In this document: in pieces, positions 30,619 through 39,773 of the stretch
How positions within the stretch are numbered: the stretch's first letter is position 1
How the letters are laid out: each line of letters opens with the position of its first letter
Made by a program: the position numbers and the translations under genes
Source: Weissella confusa
GTDB taxonomy: Bacteria > Bacillota > Bacilli > Lactobacillales > Lactobacillaceae
Direction of reading: 5' to 3'
DNA length: 45,164 bases
Assembly: GCF_004766315.1 (NCBI RefSeq)
Contig: NZ_PVSN01000008.1
Coordinates: forward strand, 1 to 45,164
Notes under the pieces: model-generated
Told to the model about the DNA's origin: nothing
Seen by the model: only the letters and a program-made list of their open reading frames with translations
Databases searched by the model: none

Positions 30619-31902
30619 ATGCGTAAGGTTACGAAGCAAATGATGGCAGGTTTGATGGCAGCAGGTGTGTTGGCATCAGTTGGGACGAGCGCGAGTGCCG
30701 CTTTGGTTGACCCAGGCCTACAATCAACAAAGGCGGGTGTTGTGGTTGACGCCCAAACTGGTCAAGTTATCGCTGATCAAAACGGAACGGAGCGTTTGCC
30801 AATCGCTTCAACGACTAAGTTGATTACGATGTACATGGTTAAGGAAGCTATCAAGTCAGGCAAGATTTCATTGTCACAAAAGGTGAAGGTGCCTGAGGAC
30901 ATTGCGGCCTTCAGTCAAGACTTGTCAGTGGCAAACACGCCAATGACGGCTGAGAAGACGTACACGGTGCAACAATTGATCGACGCGATGATGGTGCCAT
31001 CTTCAAACGGTGCTGCTTTGTTGTTGGCGAACTTGTTGGGTGGTAGCCAAGCTAAGTTCAAAAAGATGATGGAAGCTAAGTTGGAGAGCTGGGGAATTGC
31101 TGGCGTGAAGATTTACTCACCCTCAGGTTTGACGAACGGTGACATGAAGAAGTTCAAGGATTCATCAGCTGACGAAGATGTTGAAAACGAAATGTCAGCC
31201 CGCGAATTGGCTGTGGTGGCCCGTCGCTTGGTATTGGACTTCCCTGACGTGTTGAAGACAGCACAACAAAAGACGGTTGAGTTCCCTGCTGTTTCAGGTG
31301 GTACTGAAACGATGAACAACACGAACGAATTGTTGGGTAACGAAACGTTTGATTTGAACTGGCTTGGTTTGAAGACGGGAACGACGCCTAACGCCGGTGG
31401 AAACTTTGTTGGTGTAACGAAGATTCAAGGCCGTCCAGTTGTCTCAGTTGTTTTGAACTCAGGCGACAATGCTGATGCCGCTGCTAAGTTTAACGCAACG
31501 TTGACGATGGTTAAGAAGGCTGACGATGCAGTTAAGGTGCAAAAGGTTGCCTCAGGTTTGAAGCCAGCCAAGAATACGGTCTCAGTTTTGACGGCCAAGG
31601 ATGGTAAGATCTCATACAAGACTAAGGGAACGGCTACTTTCTTCGTGCCAGCTGGTGAGTCAGCAACGACGAAGGCTGTGAACGCAAAGTTGAGCAAGAA
31701 GATCACAGCACCATTGAAGCAAAACGAGAAGTTGGGAACGGCGCAATTGGAATCATCATTTGCAGCAGCCAACGACTGGTTGACGGGTGCTCCTGAAGTT
31801 GAGTTGGTTTCAGTTTCAGAAGAGCCACGTGCAAACTGGTTCGCAACGACTTGGCGTGGTATGTTCGGTAAGAGCAACTACGACATTACGGCAACTAAAT
31901 AA
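30619..31902 (+). CDS. dacA: D-alanyl-D-alanine carboxypeptidase, PBP5/6 type
   Basis: Low-molecular-weight penicillin-binding protein that removes the terminal D-Ala from pentapeptides. It has 427 residues with signal peptide MRKVTKQMMAGLMAAGVLAS and cleavage near ASA-A (about 27-28). The serine-peptidase triad of motifs is complete: STTK (64-67, nucleophile S64), SSN (128-130) and KTG (252-254). A C-terminal beta domain (about 300-400) is followed by an aromatic, basic tail (NWFATTWRGMFGK) that probably binds the membrane as an amphipathic helix. GAGGAAAAG precedes ATG 30619. Confidence 0.95.
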   Translation: MRKVTKQMMAGLMAAGVLASVGTSASAALVDPGLQSTKAGVVVDAQTGQVIADQNGTERLPIASTTKLITMYMVKEAIKSGKISLSQKVKVPEDIAAFSQDLSVANTPMTAEKTYTVQQLIDAMMVPSSNGAALLLANLLGGSQAKFKKMMEAKLESWGIAGVKIYSPSGLTNGDMKKFKDSSADEDVENEMSARELAVVARRLVLDFPDVLKTAQQKTVEFPAVSGGTETMNNTNELLGNETFDLNWLGLKTGTTPNAGGNFVGVTKIQGRPVVSVVLNSGDNADAAAKFNATLTMVKKADDAVKVQKVASGLKPAKNTVSVLTAKDGKISYKTKGTATFFVPAGESATTKAVNAKLSKKITAPLKQNEKLGTAQLESSFAAANDWLTGAPEVELVSVSEEPRANWFATTWRGMFGKSNYDITATK

Positions 31903-31910
31903 TTAGATAG

Positions 31911-31942
31911 AAGGGTGATCACAACAGGTGGTCACCTTTTTT
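31911..31942 (+). terminator. Terminator after dacA
   Basis: GGTGATCAC/GTGGTCACC around AACAG, followed by six T. Confidence 0.85.
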
Positions 31943-31974
31943 GTATGAAATGCGTTTTTTCTATGAAAAAAGTA

Positions 31975-32003
31975 TTGCCAAATGGCATTGAGGCGAGTAT
32001 TAT
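31975..32003 (+). promoter_or_regulatory. Upstream promoter of the tRNA cluster
   Basis: TTGCCA, a 17-base spacer, then TATTAT. It would start a transcript near 32010, about 140 bases before the first tRNA, reading through the structured segment at 32010-32050. Confidence 0.6.
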
Positions 32004-32009
32004 ATATCA

Positions 32010-32050
32010 AGTGGTTAGGCGACATGCCTACCGGGGCCGCTGCCGAGCGT
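32010..32050 (+). other. GC-rich hairpin segment between two promoters
   Basis: The 40 bases after the first promoter are unusually G/C-rich. They form a hairpin (GGTTAGGC/GCCTACC around GACAT, 32013-32032) followed by GGGGCCGCTGCCGAGC. No T run follows, and I recognise no known riboswitch or tRNA fragment. Confidence 0.4.
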
Positions 32051-32078
32051 TCCAAAATAACAAAGTTTGAAAAAAGTG

Positions 32079-32107
32079 TTGACACTTGCTTCTGTACTTG
32101 TTATTAT
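32079..32107 (+). promoter_or_regulatory. Main promoter of the tRNA cluster
   Basis: A perfect TTGACA, a 17-base spacer and TATTAT; the predicted start is about 35 bases before tRNA-Leu. Confidence 0.85.
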
Positions 32108-32149
32108 ATAAAAGTTGTTTCAAGCGAATAACTTGAAAAGACGTCTGTT

Positions 32150-32230
32150 GCGGATGTGGCGGAACTGGCAGACGCGCTGGATTTAGGTTCCAGTGCCTTC
32201 GGGCGTGCAGGTTCGATTCCTGTCATCCGT
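32150..32230 (+). tRNA. tRNA-Leu (TAG)
   Basis: Acceptor stem GCGGATG/CATCCGT with a G:T pair at the base, anticodon stem CTGGA/TCCAG with loop TTTAGGT and anticodon TAG, a long variable arm (TGCCTTCGGGCGT) as in class II tRNAs, and T arm GCAGGTTCGATTCCTGT. No encoded CCA. Confidence 0.93.
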
Positions 32231-32253
32231 ATTATCGGTTATCCGATAGACAT

Positions 32254-32326
32254 GCCGACTTAGCTCAGCTGGCAGAGCACTTCACTAGTAATGAAGGGGT
32301 CGCTGGTTCGAATCCAGTAGTCGGCA
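32254..32326 (+). tRNA. tRNA-Thr (AGT)
   Basis: Acceptor stem GCCGACT/AGTCGGC, anticodon stem CTTCA/TGAAG with loop CTAGTAA, which places AGT in the anticodon, and T arm CTGGTTCGAATCCAG. A at position 34 implies either inosine from a TadA-type deaminase or direct reading by unmodified A. Confidence 0.92.
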
Positions 32327-32332
32327 TTTGAT

Positions 32333-32405
32333 GCGAATATAGTTCAGTTGGTAGAACGCTACCTTGCCATGGTAGAGGTCGCGGGTTCGAATCCCGTTGT
32401 TCGCT
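32333..32405 (+). tRNA. tRNA-Gly (GCC)
   Basis: Acceptor stem GCGAATA/TGTTCGC, anticodon stem CTACC/GGTAG with loop TTGCCAT and anticodon GCC, and T arm CGGGTTCGAATCCCG. It lies seven bases after tRNA-Thr in the same transcript. Confidence 0.93.
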
Positions 32406-32439
32406 TCTGATTCTTTATAGGATCAAATAATTAAATAAT

Positions 32440-32512
32440 GGGCTTATATGCTAATTGGATAAACACCCCGGCTACGAACCGGGTATTGCAGGTTCGAGTC
32501 CTGCTAGGCCCA
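32440..32512 (+). tRNA. tRNA-Arg (ACG)
   Basis: Acceptor stem GGGCTTA/TAGGCCC, anticodon stem CCCGG/CCGGG with loop CTACGAA and anticodon ACG (normally edited to ICG), and T arm GCAGGTTCGAGTCCTGC. Last of the cluster. Confidence 0.93.
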
Positions 32513-32521
32513 TCGATTGGA

Positions 32522-32556
32522 AAAACCATCAAGTAATAACTTGGTGGTTTTTCTGT
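32522..32556 (+). terminator. Terminator of the tRNA cluster
   Basis: AAAAACCATCAAGT/ACTTGGTGGTTTTT around AATA; it starts 10 bases after tRNA-Arg. Confidence 0.88.
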
Positions 32557-32696
32557 CGTGTTTTACCACAAGATTTCGAACTGAATAGGCAAACTTGTTT
32601 GGTACGATTTACATAATCGATTAAGTGTGAAATTTTTTGTTTGGTTTTTGTGTTTAATGGTAAACTTACCTTAAGTCAGAACGACGTGACGAATTA

Positions 32697-32745
32697 TTGG
32701 CATTAGTGAACCGCACGTTCTATAATAATGTCAACATTGGTCAAG
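32697..32745 (+). promoter_or_regulatory. ctsR-clpC promoter with CtsR box
   Basis: TTGGCA, an 18-base spacer and a perfect TATAAT (32721-32726). Directly after it, at 32729-32745, lie two heptads TGTCAAC-ATT-GGTCAAG in direct repeat, matching the CtsR operator pattern (GGTCAAA, three bases, GGTCAAA) at 11 of 14 positions. The box covers the start site and touches the ribosome site, so a bound repressor would block transcription. This is the autoregulation known for CtsR. Confidence 0.8.
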
Positions 32746-32756
32746 GAGGCGCAAAG

Positions 32757-33164
32757 ATGGCTGAACAAAATATGTCAGACTATATCGAAGCATATCTCAA
32801 ACAGATTTTGCAGCAATCAGAACAGATTGAAATTCGGCGCGCAGAGCTTGCGGAACGATTCAACGTTGTGCCTTCGCAGATCAACTATGTCATTAAGACG
32901 CGGTTTTCAATTCAACAAGGTTATCGCGTGATTTCAAAACGTGGTGGCGGTGGCTTTATCCGCATTGAGCGGGTGCCGCTGAGGGCTGATCCTCATTATA
33001 TTGAAGAGTTGTTATCAAGTCTTTCTGACCAGGTGAGTGTTCGTGAGGTTCGCGATATCTTATCTAGTCTAGTACGCGATGAGATATTAACGGAACGGGA
33101 GCAGGAGCTGTTGCTGACAATGTTGTCGAAGGAAGCGTTGGACGTTGGGGATGTTCAAGTTTAA
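32757..33164 (+). CDS. ctsR: Class III heat-shock repressor CtsR
   Basis: Represses clp genes until heat unfolds its sensor loop. It has 135 residues: a winged helix-turn-helix with RAELAERFNVVPSQINYVIKT, then the glycine-rich thermosensor wing RGGGG (62-66) in SKRGGGGFIRI, and a C-terminal helical dimer domain. I chose ATG 32757 because AAGGAGG lies 8 bases upstream; an in-frame ATT/TTG extension to 32697 would place the promoter inside the gene. It is followed directly by clpC, without the mcsA and mcsB genes found between them in Bacillus. Confidence 0.95.
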   Translation: MAEQNMSDYIEAYLKQILQQSEQIEIRRAELAERFNVVPSQINYVIKTRFSIQQGYRVISKRGGGGFIRIERVPLRADPHYIEELLSSLSDQVSVREVRDILSSLVRDEILTEREQELLLTMLSKEALDVGDVQV

Positions 33165-33234
33165 GGACGTCTACGCGGACGATTGCTACGTCAATTATTA
33201 AACCGAATGCGGTTTGAAAGTGAGCGTAATTAAT

Positions 33235-35730
33235 ATGGATAATCAATACACACCAAGCGCCAAGAACGTACTTGTTTTGGCGCAAGAACAAGCAAAGTAT
33301 TTTAAGCACCAAGCAGTTGGTACTGAGCACCTTTTGTTGGCTTTGGCCATCGAGAAGGAAGGTATCGCTAGCAAGGTAATGCAACAATTTAACATCTCTG
33401 ACGATGATATTCGTGAGGAGATTGAGCGATTCACTGGTTACGGTACGTTGTCACGTGCTGAAAAGGAAGCTTACTTGCCATACTCACCAAAGGCTGGCGA
33501 AGTGTTGCAAATGGCTGGTGAAGAAGCACGCAACATGCAACAAAGCCGTGTTGGAACGGAACACATCTTGTTGGCATTGTTGGCTGATGATTCAATTTTG
33601 TCATCACGTATCTTGATTTCATTGGATGCAAATCCAGGTGAGATGCGTCGTGTCATTTTGCGTAAGCTTGGTATCAATGATACGGCACGCAAGAAGGATG
33701 CTCGTGGTGGCCGTCGCGGTAACCAACAAGCACAGGAAGGAACGCCAACCCTTGATTCATTGGCGCGTGATTTGACGCAACAAGCGCGTGATCACCGCAT
33801 GGATCCAGTTGTCGGCCGTTCTGCTGAAGTTAAGCGTGTCATCCAAATTTTGTCACGTCGTACGAAGAACAACCCAGTCTTGATTGGTGAGCCTGGGGTT
33901 GGTAAGACGGCGATTGCTGAGGGTTTGGCCCAAAAGATTGTCGCTGGGGATGTACCAGCTGACATGGCTAAGAAGCGTTTGATGATGCTTGATATGGGTT
34001 CTTTGGTTGCCGGCACGAAGTATCGTGGTGAGTTCGAAGACCGTTTGAAGAAGGTTATCGACGAAATCCAACGTGACGGAAACGTCATCTTGTTCATCGA
34101 TGAGTTGCACACGTTGATTGGTGCTGGTGGTGCAGAAGGTGCCATTGACGCCTCAAACATCTTGAAGCCAGCTTTGGCTCGTGGTGAGTTGCAAACGATT
34201 GGTGCGACAACGTTGGATGAGTACCAAAAGTACATTGAAGCTGATGCTGCTTTGGAGCGTCGTTTTGCCCAAGTGCAAGTTGACGAACCAACGGAAGCTG
34301 ATGCCATTGAAATCTTGAAGGGCTTGAAGTCACGTTATGAGCAACACCACCAAGTTGCCATTTCAGATGATGCCGTAGTTGACGCTGTTAAGTTGTCAGT
34401 GCGTTACATCACGGATCGCTTCTTGCCAGACAAGGCCATCGATATCATGGACGAAGCTGCGGCTAAGGTTCGTATCGATCGTTCAGGTCACAAGACGCCA
34501 TTGGCTAAGTTGGAAGAGAAGTTGCAAGCTATCCGCGCTGAAAAGGATGCCGCTATCGAGTCTTTGGACTTCGAATTGGCAGCGCAACTTCGTAAGAAGG
34601 AAATGACGCAAAAGAAGAAGGTTGATAAGTACATCGCCGAACGTGATGCTGAGCAACCTGAAGGAACGTCAAACTACGACTTGGAAGTTACGACGCACGA
34701 TGTTGCTGAAGTGGTTTCAGAGCAAACTGGTATTCCACTAACGCAAATGGAAAAGTCAGAACAAGAGCGTTTGTTGAACTTGGAGAAGGTTTTGCACGAC
34801 CGTGTTATCGGTCAAGACGAAGCCGTTTCAGCAACTGCGCGTGCCATCCGTCGTGCCCGTTCAGGTTTGAAGGATCCACAACGTCCAATTGGAACATTTA
34901 TGTTCTTGGGACCTACTGGAACTGGTAAGACTGAATTGGCTAAGGCATTGGCTGAAGCAATGTTTGGTTCAGAAGACAACATGATTCGTGTTGATATGTC
35001 TGAATACCGTGAAGCATACTCAGCAAGCCGTTTGGTTGGTTCAGCACCTGGTTACGTCGGTTATGACGAAGGTGGTCAATTGACTGAAAAGGTTCGTCGT
35101 AACCCATACTCAGTTGTGTTGTTGGACGAGGCTGAAAAGGCTCACCCAGACATCTACAACTTGATGTTGCAAGTGTTCGACGACGGTTACCTAACGGACG
35201 CTAAGGGACGTAAGGTTGATTTCCGTAACACGATTATCATCATGACGTCTAACTTGGGTGCAACGCGTTTGCGTGATGAGAAGTCAGTTGGATTCGGTGC
35301 GGTCGACAAGTCTAAGGACTACGACGCAATGAATGCAACTGTTCGTCAAACATTGCGTGAGACGTTCCGTCCAGAATTCATTAACCGTATTGACGAAGTC
35401 GTGGTCTTCCATGCTTTGACGAAGCCAGAACTACACCAAATCGTGAAGTTGATGGCCAAGTCAGTGTTGAAGCGTATTTCAGAACAAGGATTCGATGTTA
35501 AGATGACGCCAGCTGCTATTGATGCAGTGGCCGAAGCTGGCTTCGATCCTGAATACGGTGCCCGTCCAATTCGTCGTGCGCTACAAACGAAGGTTGAAGA
35601 TCGTTTGTCAGAGGAATTGTTGAGTGGCAAGATTACAACGAATGATGTTGTGACAATCGGTGCGAAGGCCGGCGAAATCACGATTAACGTGAAGGCAAAG
35701 GCTGAGCCAAAAGAGACGGTCACAGAATAA
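33235..35730 (+). CDS. clpC: ATP-dependent Clp protease ATPase subunit ClpC
   Basis: Hsp100 unfoldase that feeds proteins to ClpP and also acts as a chaperone. It has 831 residues: two N-terminal Clp repeats (about 1-150), AAA domain 1 with Walker A GEPGVGKT (218-225), a UVR-like coiled middle segment ([16 protein letters not shown] type, about 425-455) and AAA domain 2 with Walker A GPTGTGKT (559-566). I chose ATG 33235, which gives the family start [13 protein letters not shown]; a GTG at 33220 and TTG at 33214 are also in frame, and ribosome sites here are weak. It is transcribed with ctsR. Confidence 0.94.
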   Translation: MDNQYTPSAKNVLVLAQEQAKYFKHQAVGTEHLLLALAIEKEGIASKVMQQFNISDDDIREEIERFTGYGTLSRAEKEAYLPYSPKAGEVLQMAGEEARNMQQSRVGTEHILLALLADDSILSSRILISLDANPGEMRRVILRKLGINDTARKKDARGGRRGNQQAQEGTPTLDSLARDLTQQARDHRMDPVVGRSAEVKRVIQILSRRTKNNPVLIGEPGVGKTAIAEGLAQKIVAGDVPADMAKKRLMMLDMGSLVAGTKYRGEFEDRLKKVIDEIQRDGNVILFIDELHTLIGAGGAEGAIDASNILKPALARGELQTIGATTLDEYQKYIEADAALERRFAQVQVDEPTEADAIEILKGLKSRYEQHHQVAISDDAVVDAVKLSVRYITDRFLPDKAIDIMDEAAAKVRIDRSGHKTPLAKLEEKLQAIRAEKDAAIESLDFELAAQLRKKEMTQKKKVDKYIAERDAEQPEGTSNYDLEVTTHDVAEVVSEQTGIPLTQMEKSEQERLLNLEKVLHDRVIGQDEAVSATARAIRRARSGLKDPQRPIGTFMFLGPTGTGKTELAKALAEAMFGSEDNMIRVDMSEYREAYSASRLVGSAPGYVGYDEGGQLTEKVRRNPYSVVLLDEAEKAHPDIYNLMLQVFDDGYLTDAKGRKVDFRNTIIIMTSNLGATRLRDEKSVGFGAVDKSKDYDAMNATVRQTLRETFRPEFINRIDEVVVFHALTKPELHQIVKLMAKSVLKRISEQGFDVKMTPAAIDAVAEAGFDPEYGARPIRRALQTKVEDRLSEELLSGKITTNDVVTIGAKAGEITINVKAKAEPKETVTE

Positions 35731-35743
35731 CCATAATTTATTT

Positions 35744-35799
35744 GAAAAAGCGAGTATTGACAAAGGACGCAAACCTTGATAATGCTTGCTTTTTCTTGT
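35744..35799 (+). terminator. Terminator of ctsR-clpC overlapping the rpoB promoter
   Basis: A 15-bp stem (35744-35758 with 35781-35795, two G:T pairs) with a second small stem AAGG/CCTT in the loop, ending in TTTTTCTTG. Its 3' arm contains the rpoB -35 and spacer. Confidence 0.8.
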
Positions 35800-35804
35800 A
35801 TACT
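35776..35804 (+). promoter_or_regulatory. Promoter of rpoB
   Basis: TTGATA, a 17-base spacer and TATACT, a near-consensus promoter. Transcription would begin near 35811, leaving a leader of about 197 bases. Confidence 0.8.
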
Positions 35805-35820
35805 ATAAGGTAGTTTAATT

Positions 35821-35920
35821 GTGCATAGACAACGGCTGACAGGAAATATTGTCCCTGAAAGCCTTTATAGCAGGGGCAGTGGCGTTTTCGAAGTCGGAAA
35901 TGTCGTTGTCTTTTTTGCAC
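35821..35920 (+). ncRNA. Structured rpoB leader, Lacto-rpoB-like
   Basis: A closing stem pairs GTGC (35821-35824) with GCAC (35917-35920) and AGACAACG (35827-35834) with CGTTGTCT (35904-35911), enclosing about 70 bases with further hairpin potential. Its position, as a 5' leader of rpoB in a Lactobacillales-type genome, matches the Lacto-rpoB motif described from comparative RNA searches. I matched it by place and overall fold, not by a covariance model. Confidence 0.6.
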
Positions 35921-36007
35921 TCAAAAACCGGTAAAAAACAGATTTTGTAATCAAACTGTAAAGAAACTGGTGTGCGCAGTTGGCCAAATCAAAGCGAGGT
36001 GGAAAAC

Positions 36008-39000
36008 TTGGTAGGAACGCTTGTAAAGTACGGTAAGCACCGTGTTCGTCGCAGTTACGCACGAATCAAGGAAGTCCTTGATTTGCCTAACTTGATTGAG
36101 ATCCAAACGGACTCATACAACTGGTTCTTGGATGAAGGATTGCGTGAAATGTTCACTGACATTTTGCCAATCGAAGATTTCCAAGGAAAGTTGTCATTGG
36201 AATTTGTGGACTATAAGCTCATGGAGCCTAAGTACACAGTAGAAGAAGCTCGTAACCACGATGCAAATTACTCAGCACCATTGCACGTAACGTTGCGCTT
36301 GACGAACCAAGAAACTGGTGAAATCAAGTCACAAGACGTGTTCTTCGGTGACTTCCCATTGATGACGCCATCAGGTACGTTCATCATTAACGGAGCTGAG
36401 CGTGTTATCGTTTCACAACTTGTTCGCTCTCCTGGTGTTTACTACAACGAGGAATTGGACAAGAACGGTCGTCCTAACTACGGTACGACGTTCATCCCAA
36501 GCCGTGGTGCTTGGTTGGAATTTGAAACAGACGCAAAGGGATTGAGCTACGTACGTATCGATCGTACGCGTAAGTTGCCTGTTACTGAATTGGTTCGTGC
36601 CTTAGGTTACGGATCAGATTCAGAGGTTTTGCAAATCTTGGGTGACCAATACGATTCAATCTCATTGACGTTGGATAAGGACGTTCACAAGGACATCAAC
36701 GACTCACGTGTCGAAGAGGCCTTGAAGGACATCTACGAACGCCTACGTCCAGGTGAGCCAAAGACGGCCGATTCATCTCGTGCCTTGTTGACGGCTCGCT
36801 TCTTTGACCCAAAGCGTTACGATTTGGCACCTGTTGGTCGTTACAAGATCAACAAGAAGTTGTCATTGAAGACGCGTTTGATGGGCTTGACGTTGGGTGA
36901 GACGTTGGCCGACCCTGATACTGGTGAAGTTATCGCCGAAAAGGGAACGGTTGTCGACAAGAAGGTTATGGCTGCTTTGGCACCATTCCTTGACCGCGAC
37001 GACTTTAAGACGACGACATTTACGCCTTCAGACGAAGGTGTTGTGACGACGCCTATGACGTTGCAAACTGTCTTGGTTGAAAACCCAGAGGATCCTGAAA
37101 AGGTTTTGCCAGTGATCGGTAACGGCCAATTTGACGAATCTGTTCGTACGATCCAACCAGCTGATATTATCGCTGGTATGAACTACTTCTTGAACTTGCC
37201 ATTGGGCATCGGCGCAACGGACGACATTGACCACTTGGGTAACCGTCGTATCCGTCGTGTGGGTGAATTGTTGCAAAACACATTCCGTATCGGTTTGAGC
37301 CGTATGGAGCGTGTGGTTCGTGAGCGTATGTCTATCCAAGACCCAGATACGGTTACACCACAACAATTGATTAACATCCGCCCTGTTGTGGCAGCTGTTA
37401 AGGAGTTCTTCGGTTCATCACAATTGTCACAATTCATGGACCAAACTAACCCTCTTGGAGAATTGACGAACAAGCGTCGTCTATCTGCCTTGGGACCTGG
37501 TGGTTTGACTCGTGACCGTGCCGGTTATGAAGTCCGAGACGTGCACTACACGCACTACGGACGTATGGACCCTATCGAAACGCCTGAAGGTCCTAACATC
37601 GGTTTGATCAACTCATTGGCTACGTACGGTCGTGTTAACCGTTACGGATTCATTGAGACGCCATACCGTCGTGTTGACTGGACGACTCACAAGGTTACGG
37701 ACAAGATTGACTACTTGACGGCCGACGAAGAAGATAACTTCATCGTTGCCCAAGGTAACTCAGTTTTGAACGAAGATGGATCATTTGCTTCTGACGTTGT
37801 TTTGGCTCGTAAGAGTGAGGAAAACGTCGAAGTTTCTATCGACCAAGTTGACTACATGGACGTTTCTCCTAAGCAAATTGTTGCCGTTGCCACGGCCGCA
37901 ATTCCTTTCTTGGAAAACGATGACTCTAACCGTGCCTTGATGGGTGCCAACATGCAACGTCAAGCGGTTCCTTTGATCAACCCACACGCACCATTGATTG
38001 GTACGGGTATCGAATACAAGGCTGCCCACGACGCCGGTGTTGCCATTATTGCTAAGTACCCTGGTACGGTTGAGTACGTTGACGGTCGCGAAATCCGCGT
38101 TCGTCGCGAAGATGGCTCACTTGATAAGTACGAATTGATGAAGTTCCGTCGTTCAAACGCTGGTAAGAACTACAGCCAACGTCCAATCGTTAAGGTTGGG
38201 GATGCAGTTGATGCCGACGAAGTTTTGGCCGATGGTCCATCAATGGAGCAAGGTGAATTGGCTTTGGGACAAAACCCATTGATCGCCTTCATGACTTGGC
38301 AAGGATATAACTTTGAAGATGCCATCATCATCAACGAACGTTTGATCCGCGATGATGTTTACACGTCAATCCACATTGAAGAATACGAATCAGAGGCTCG
38401 TGATACGAAGCTTGGCCCTGAAGAGTTCACTCGCGAAATCCCTAACACTGGTGAAGAGCAATTGAAGAACTTGGACGAGCGCGGAATTATCCGTATCGGT
38501 GCTGAAGTTGAAGACGGTGATCTTTTGGTTGGTAAGGTTACGCCTAAGGGTGTTACTGAATTGTCAGCTGAAGAGCGTTTGCTACACGCCATCTTCGGTG
38601 AGAAGGCCCGTGAAGTTCGTGATACGTCATTGCGTGTTCCTCACGGTGGTGGCGGTGTCGTTCAAGACGTTCGTATCTTTACGCGTGAGAACGGTGACGA
38701 ATTGGCACCAGGTGTTAACATGATGGTTCGTGTTTACATCGCACAACGTCGTAAGATTCAAGTTGGTGACAAGATGGCCGGTCGTCACGGTAACAAGGGA
38801 ACTGTTTCAGTTATCGTGCCTTCAGAAGACATGCCATTCATGCCAGACGGAACGCCTATCGACATTATGTTGTCACCAATGGGTGTGCCATCTCGTATGA
38901 ATATCGGACAAGTGCTTGAATTGCACTTGGGTATGGCTGCTCGCGAATTGGGTATCCACATCGCATCACCTGTCTTTGACGGTGCCCGTGACGCGGATAT

Positions 39001-39610
39001 CTGGGACGCTTTGAAGGAAGCTGGTTTGCCATCAGACGGTAAGACTGTCTTGTACGATGGTCGTACTGGTGAAGCCTTCGACAAGCGTGTTTCTGTCGGA
39101 ATCATGCACTACATGAAGTTGGCCCACATGGTCGACGACAAGATGCACGCCCGTTCAATCGGACCTTACTCACTTGTTACGCAACAACCACTTGGTGGTA
39201 AGGCGCAATTCGGTGGACAGCGTTTCGGTGAAATGGAAGTTTGGGCCCTTGAGGCCTATGGTGCTGCGCACACTTTGCAAGAAATCTTGACGTACAAGTC
39301 AGATGACGTTGTTGGTCGTGTTAAGACTTACGAGGCCATCGTTAAGGGTGACCAAATCCCTAAGCCAGGTGTACCGGAGTCATTCCGTGTCTTGGTTAAG
39401 GAATTGCAAGCTCTTGGTTTGGACATGAAGGTCTTGGACGCAGATGATCGTGAGATCGAATTGCGTGACATGGATGATGACGATTCAATCGTTAACATCG
39501 AAGCCGCTAATGCAGAAGCACAACGTTTGGCACAAGAATTTGCTGCCGACGGTGCCGAAGCATCAGCTCCAAAGGCTGACGGTGTCGTTAACTTGAACGA
39601 CGCTGAATAA
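36008..39610 (+). CDS. rpoB: RNA polymerase subunit beta
   Basis: Second-largest RNA polymerase subunit; it carries the rifampicin-binding region. It has 1200 residues. The N-terminus is [19 protein letters not shown]. The rifampicin cluster reads [20 protein letters not shown] and [10 protein letters not shown]-type (here [13 protein letters not shown]), with no obvious resistance substitution. Later come the catalytic [12 protein letters not shown] and the C-terminal [23 protein letters not shown] chose TTG 36008 because GAGGTGG lies 6 bases before it; the frame is open to 35972 but those codons lie in the leader without a ribosome site. Confidence 0.96.
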   Translation: MVGTLVKYGKHRVRRSYARIKEVLDLPNLIEIQTDSYNWFLDEGLREMFTDILPIEDFQGKLSLEFVDYKLMEPKYTVEEARNHDANYSAPLHVTLRLTNQETGEIKSQDVFFGDFPLMTPSGTFIINGAERVIVSQLVRSPGVYYNEELDKNGRPNYGTTFIPSRGAWLEFETDAKGLSYVRIDRTRKLPVTELVRALGYGSDSEVLQILGDQYDSISLTLDKDVHKDINDSRVEEALKDIYERLRPGEPKTADSSRALLTARFFDPKRYDLAPVGRYKINKKLSLKTRLMGLTLGETLADPDTGEVIAEKGTVVDKKVMAALAPFLDRDDFKTTTFTPSDEGVVTTPMTLQTVLVENPEDPEKVLPVIGNGQFDESVRTIQPADIIAGMNYFLNLPLGIGATDDIDHLGNRRIRRVGELLQNTFRIGLSRMERVVRERMSIQDPDTVTPQQLINIRPVVAAVKEFFGSSQLSQFMDQTNPLGELTNKRRLSALGPGGLTRDRAGYEVRDVHYTHYGRMDPIETPEGPNIGLINSLATYGRVNRYGFIETPYRRVDWTTHKVTDKIDYLTADEEDNFIVAQGNSVLNEDGSFASDVVLARKSEENVEVSIDQVDYMDVSPKQIVAVATAAIPFLENDDSNRALMGANMQRQAVPLINPHAPLIGTGIEYKAAHDAGVAIIAKYPGTVEYVDGREIRVRREDGSLDKYELMKFRRSNAGKNYSQRPIVKVGDAVDADEVLADGPSMEQGELALGQNPLIAFMTWQGYNFEDAIIINERLIRDDVYTSIHIEEYESEARDTKLGPEEFTREIPNTGEEQLKNLDERGIIRIGAEVEDGDLLVGKVTPKGVTELSAEERLLHAIFGEKAREVRDTSLRVPHGGGGVVQDVRIFTRENGDELAPGVNMMVRVYIAQRRKIQVGDKMAGRHGNKGTVSVIVPSEDMPFMPDGTPIDIMLSPMGVPSRMNIGQVLELHLGMAARELGIHIASPVFDGARDADIWDALKEAGLPSDGKTVLYDGRTGEAFDKRVSVGIMHYMKLAHMVDDKMHARSIGPYSLVTQQPLGGKAQFGGQRFGEMEVWALEAYGAAHTLQEILTYKSDDVVGRVKTYEAIVKGDQIPKPGVPESFRVLVKELQALGLDMKVLDADDREIELRDMDDDDSIVNIEAANAEAQRLAQEFAADGAEASAPKADGVVNLNDAE

Positions 39611-39654
39611 GAGATTATTCTTAGCCCTGCGCTACTTTTAAGAGATTGTTAGCC

Positions 39655-39715
39655 AACCTAGCACATTGCTAGGTTCGTGCTTACTGCGTTTGATCATTCG
39701 AGCATGGTAAGCACG
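39655..39715 (+). other. Twin stem-loops between rpoB and rpoC
   Basis: Two hairpins abut within the 163-base gap: AACCTAGC/GCTAGGTT around ACATT (39655-39675) and CGTGCTTAC/GTAAGCACG around a 22-base loop (39676-39715). No T run follows either, so they are not terminators. They may be an RNase processing site or translation control for rpoC. Confidence 0.5.
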
Positions 39716-39773
39716 GACTTAGTGAAGTGCTGGATTGGATTGTATATAGGAACCTACGAAAGGGGTCAAACCA

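Noticed and set aside
32010-32050. Known riboswitch (fluoride or guanidine type)
   Set aside because: I compared it with remembered consensus sequences; the order of conserved blocks does not fit, and a transporter gene does not follow.
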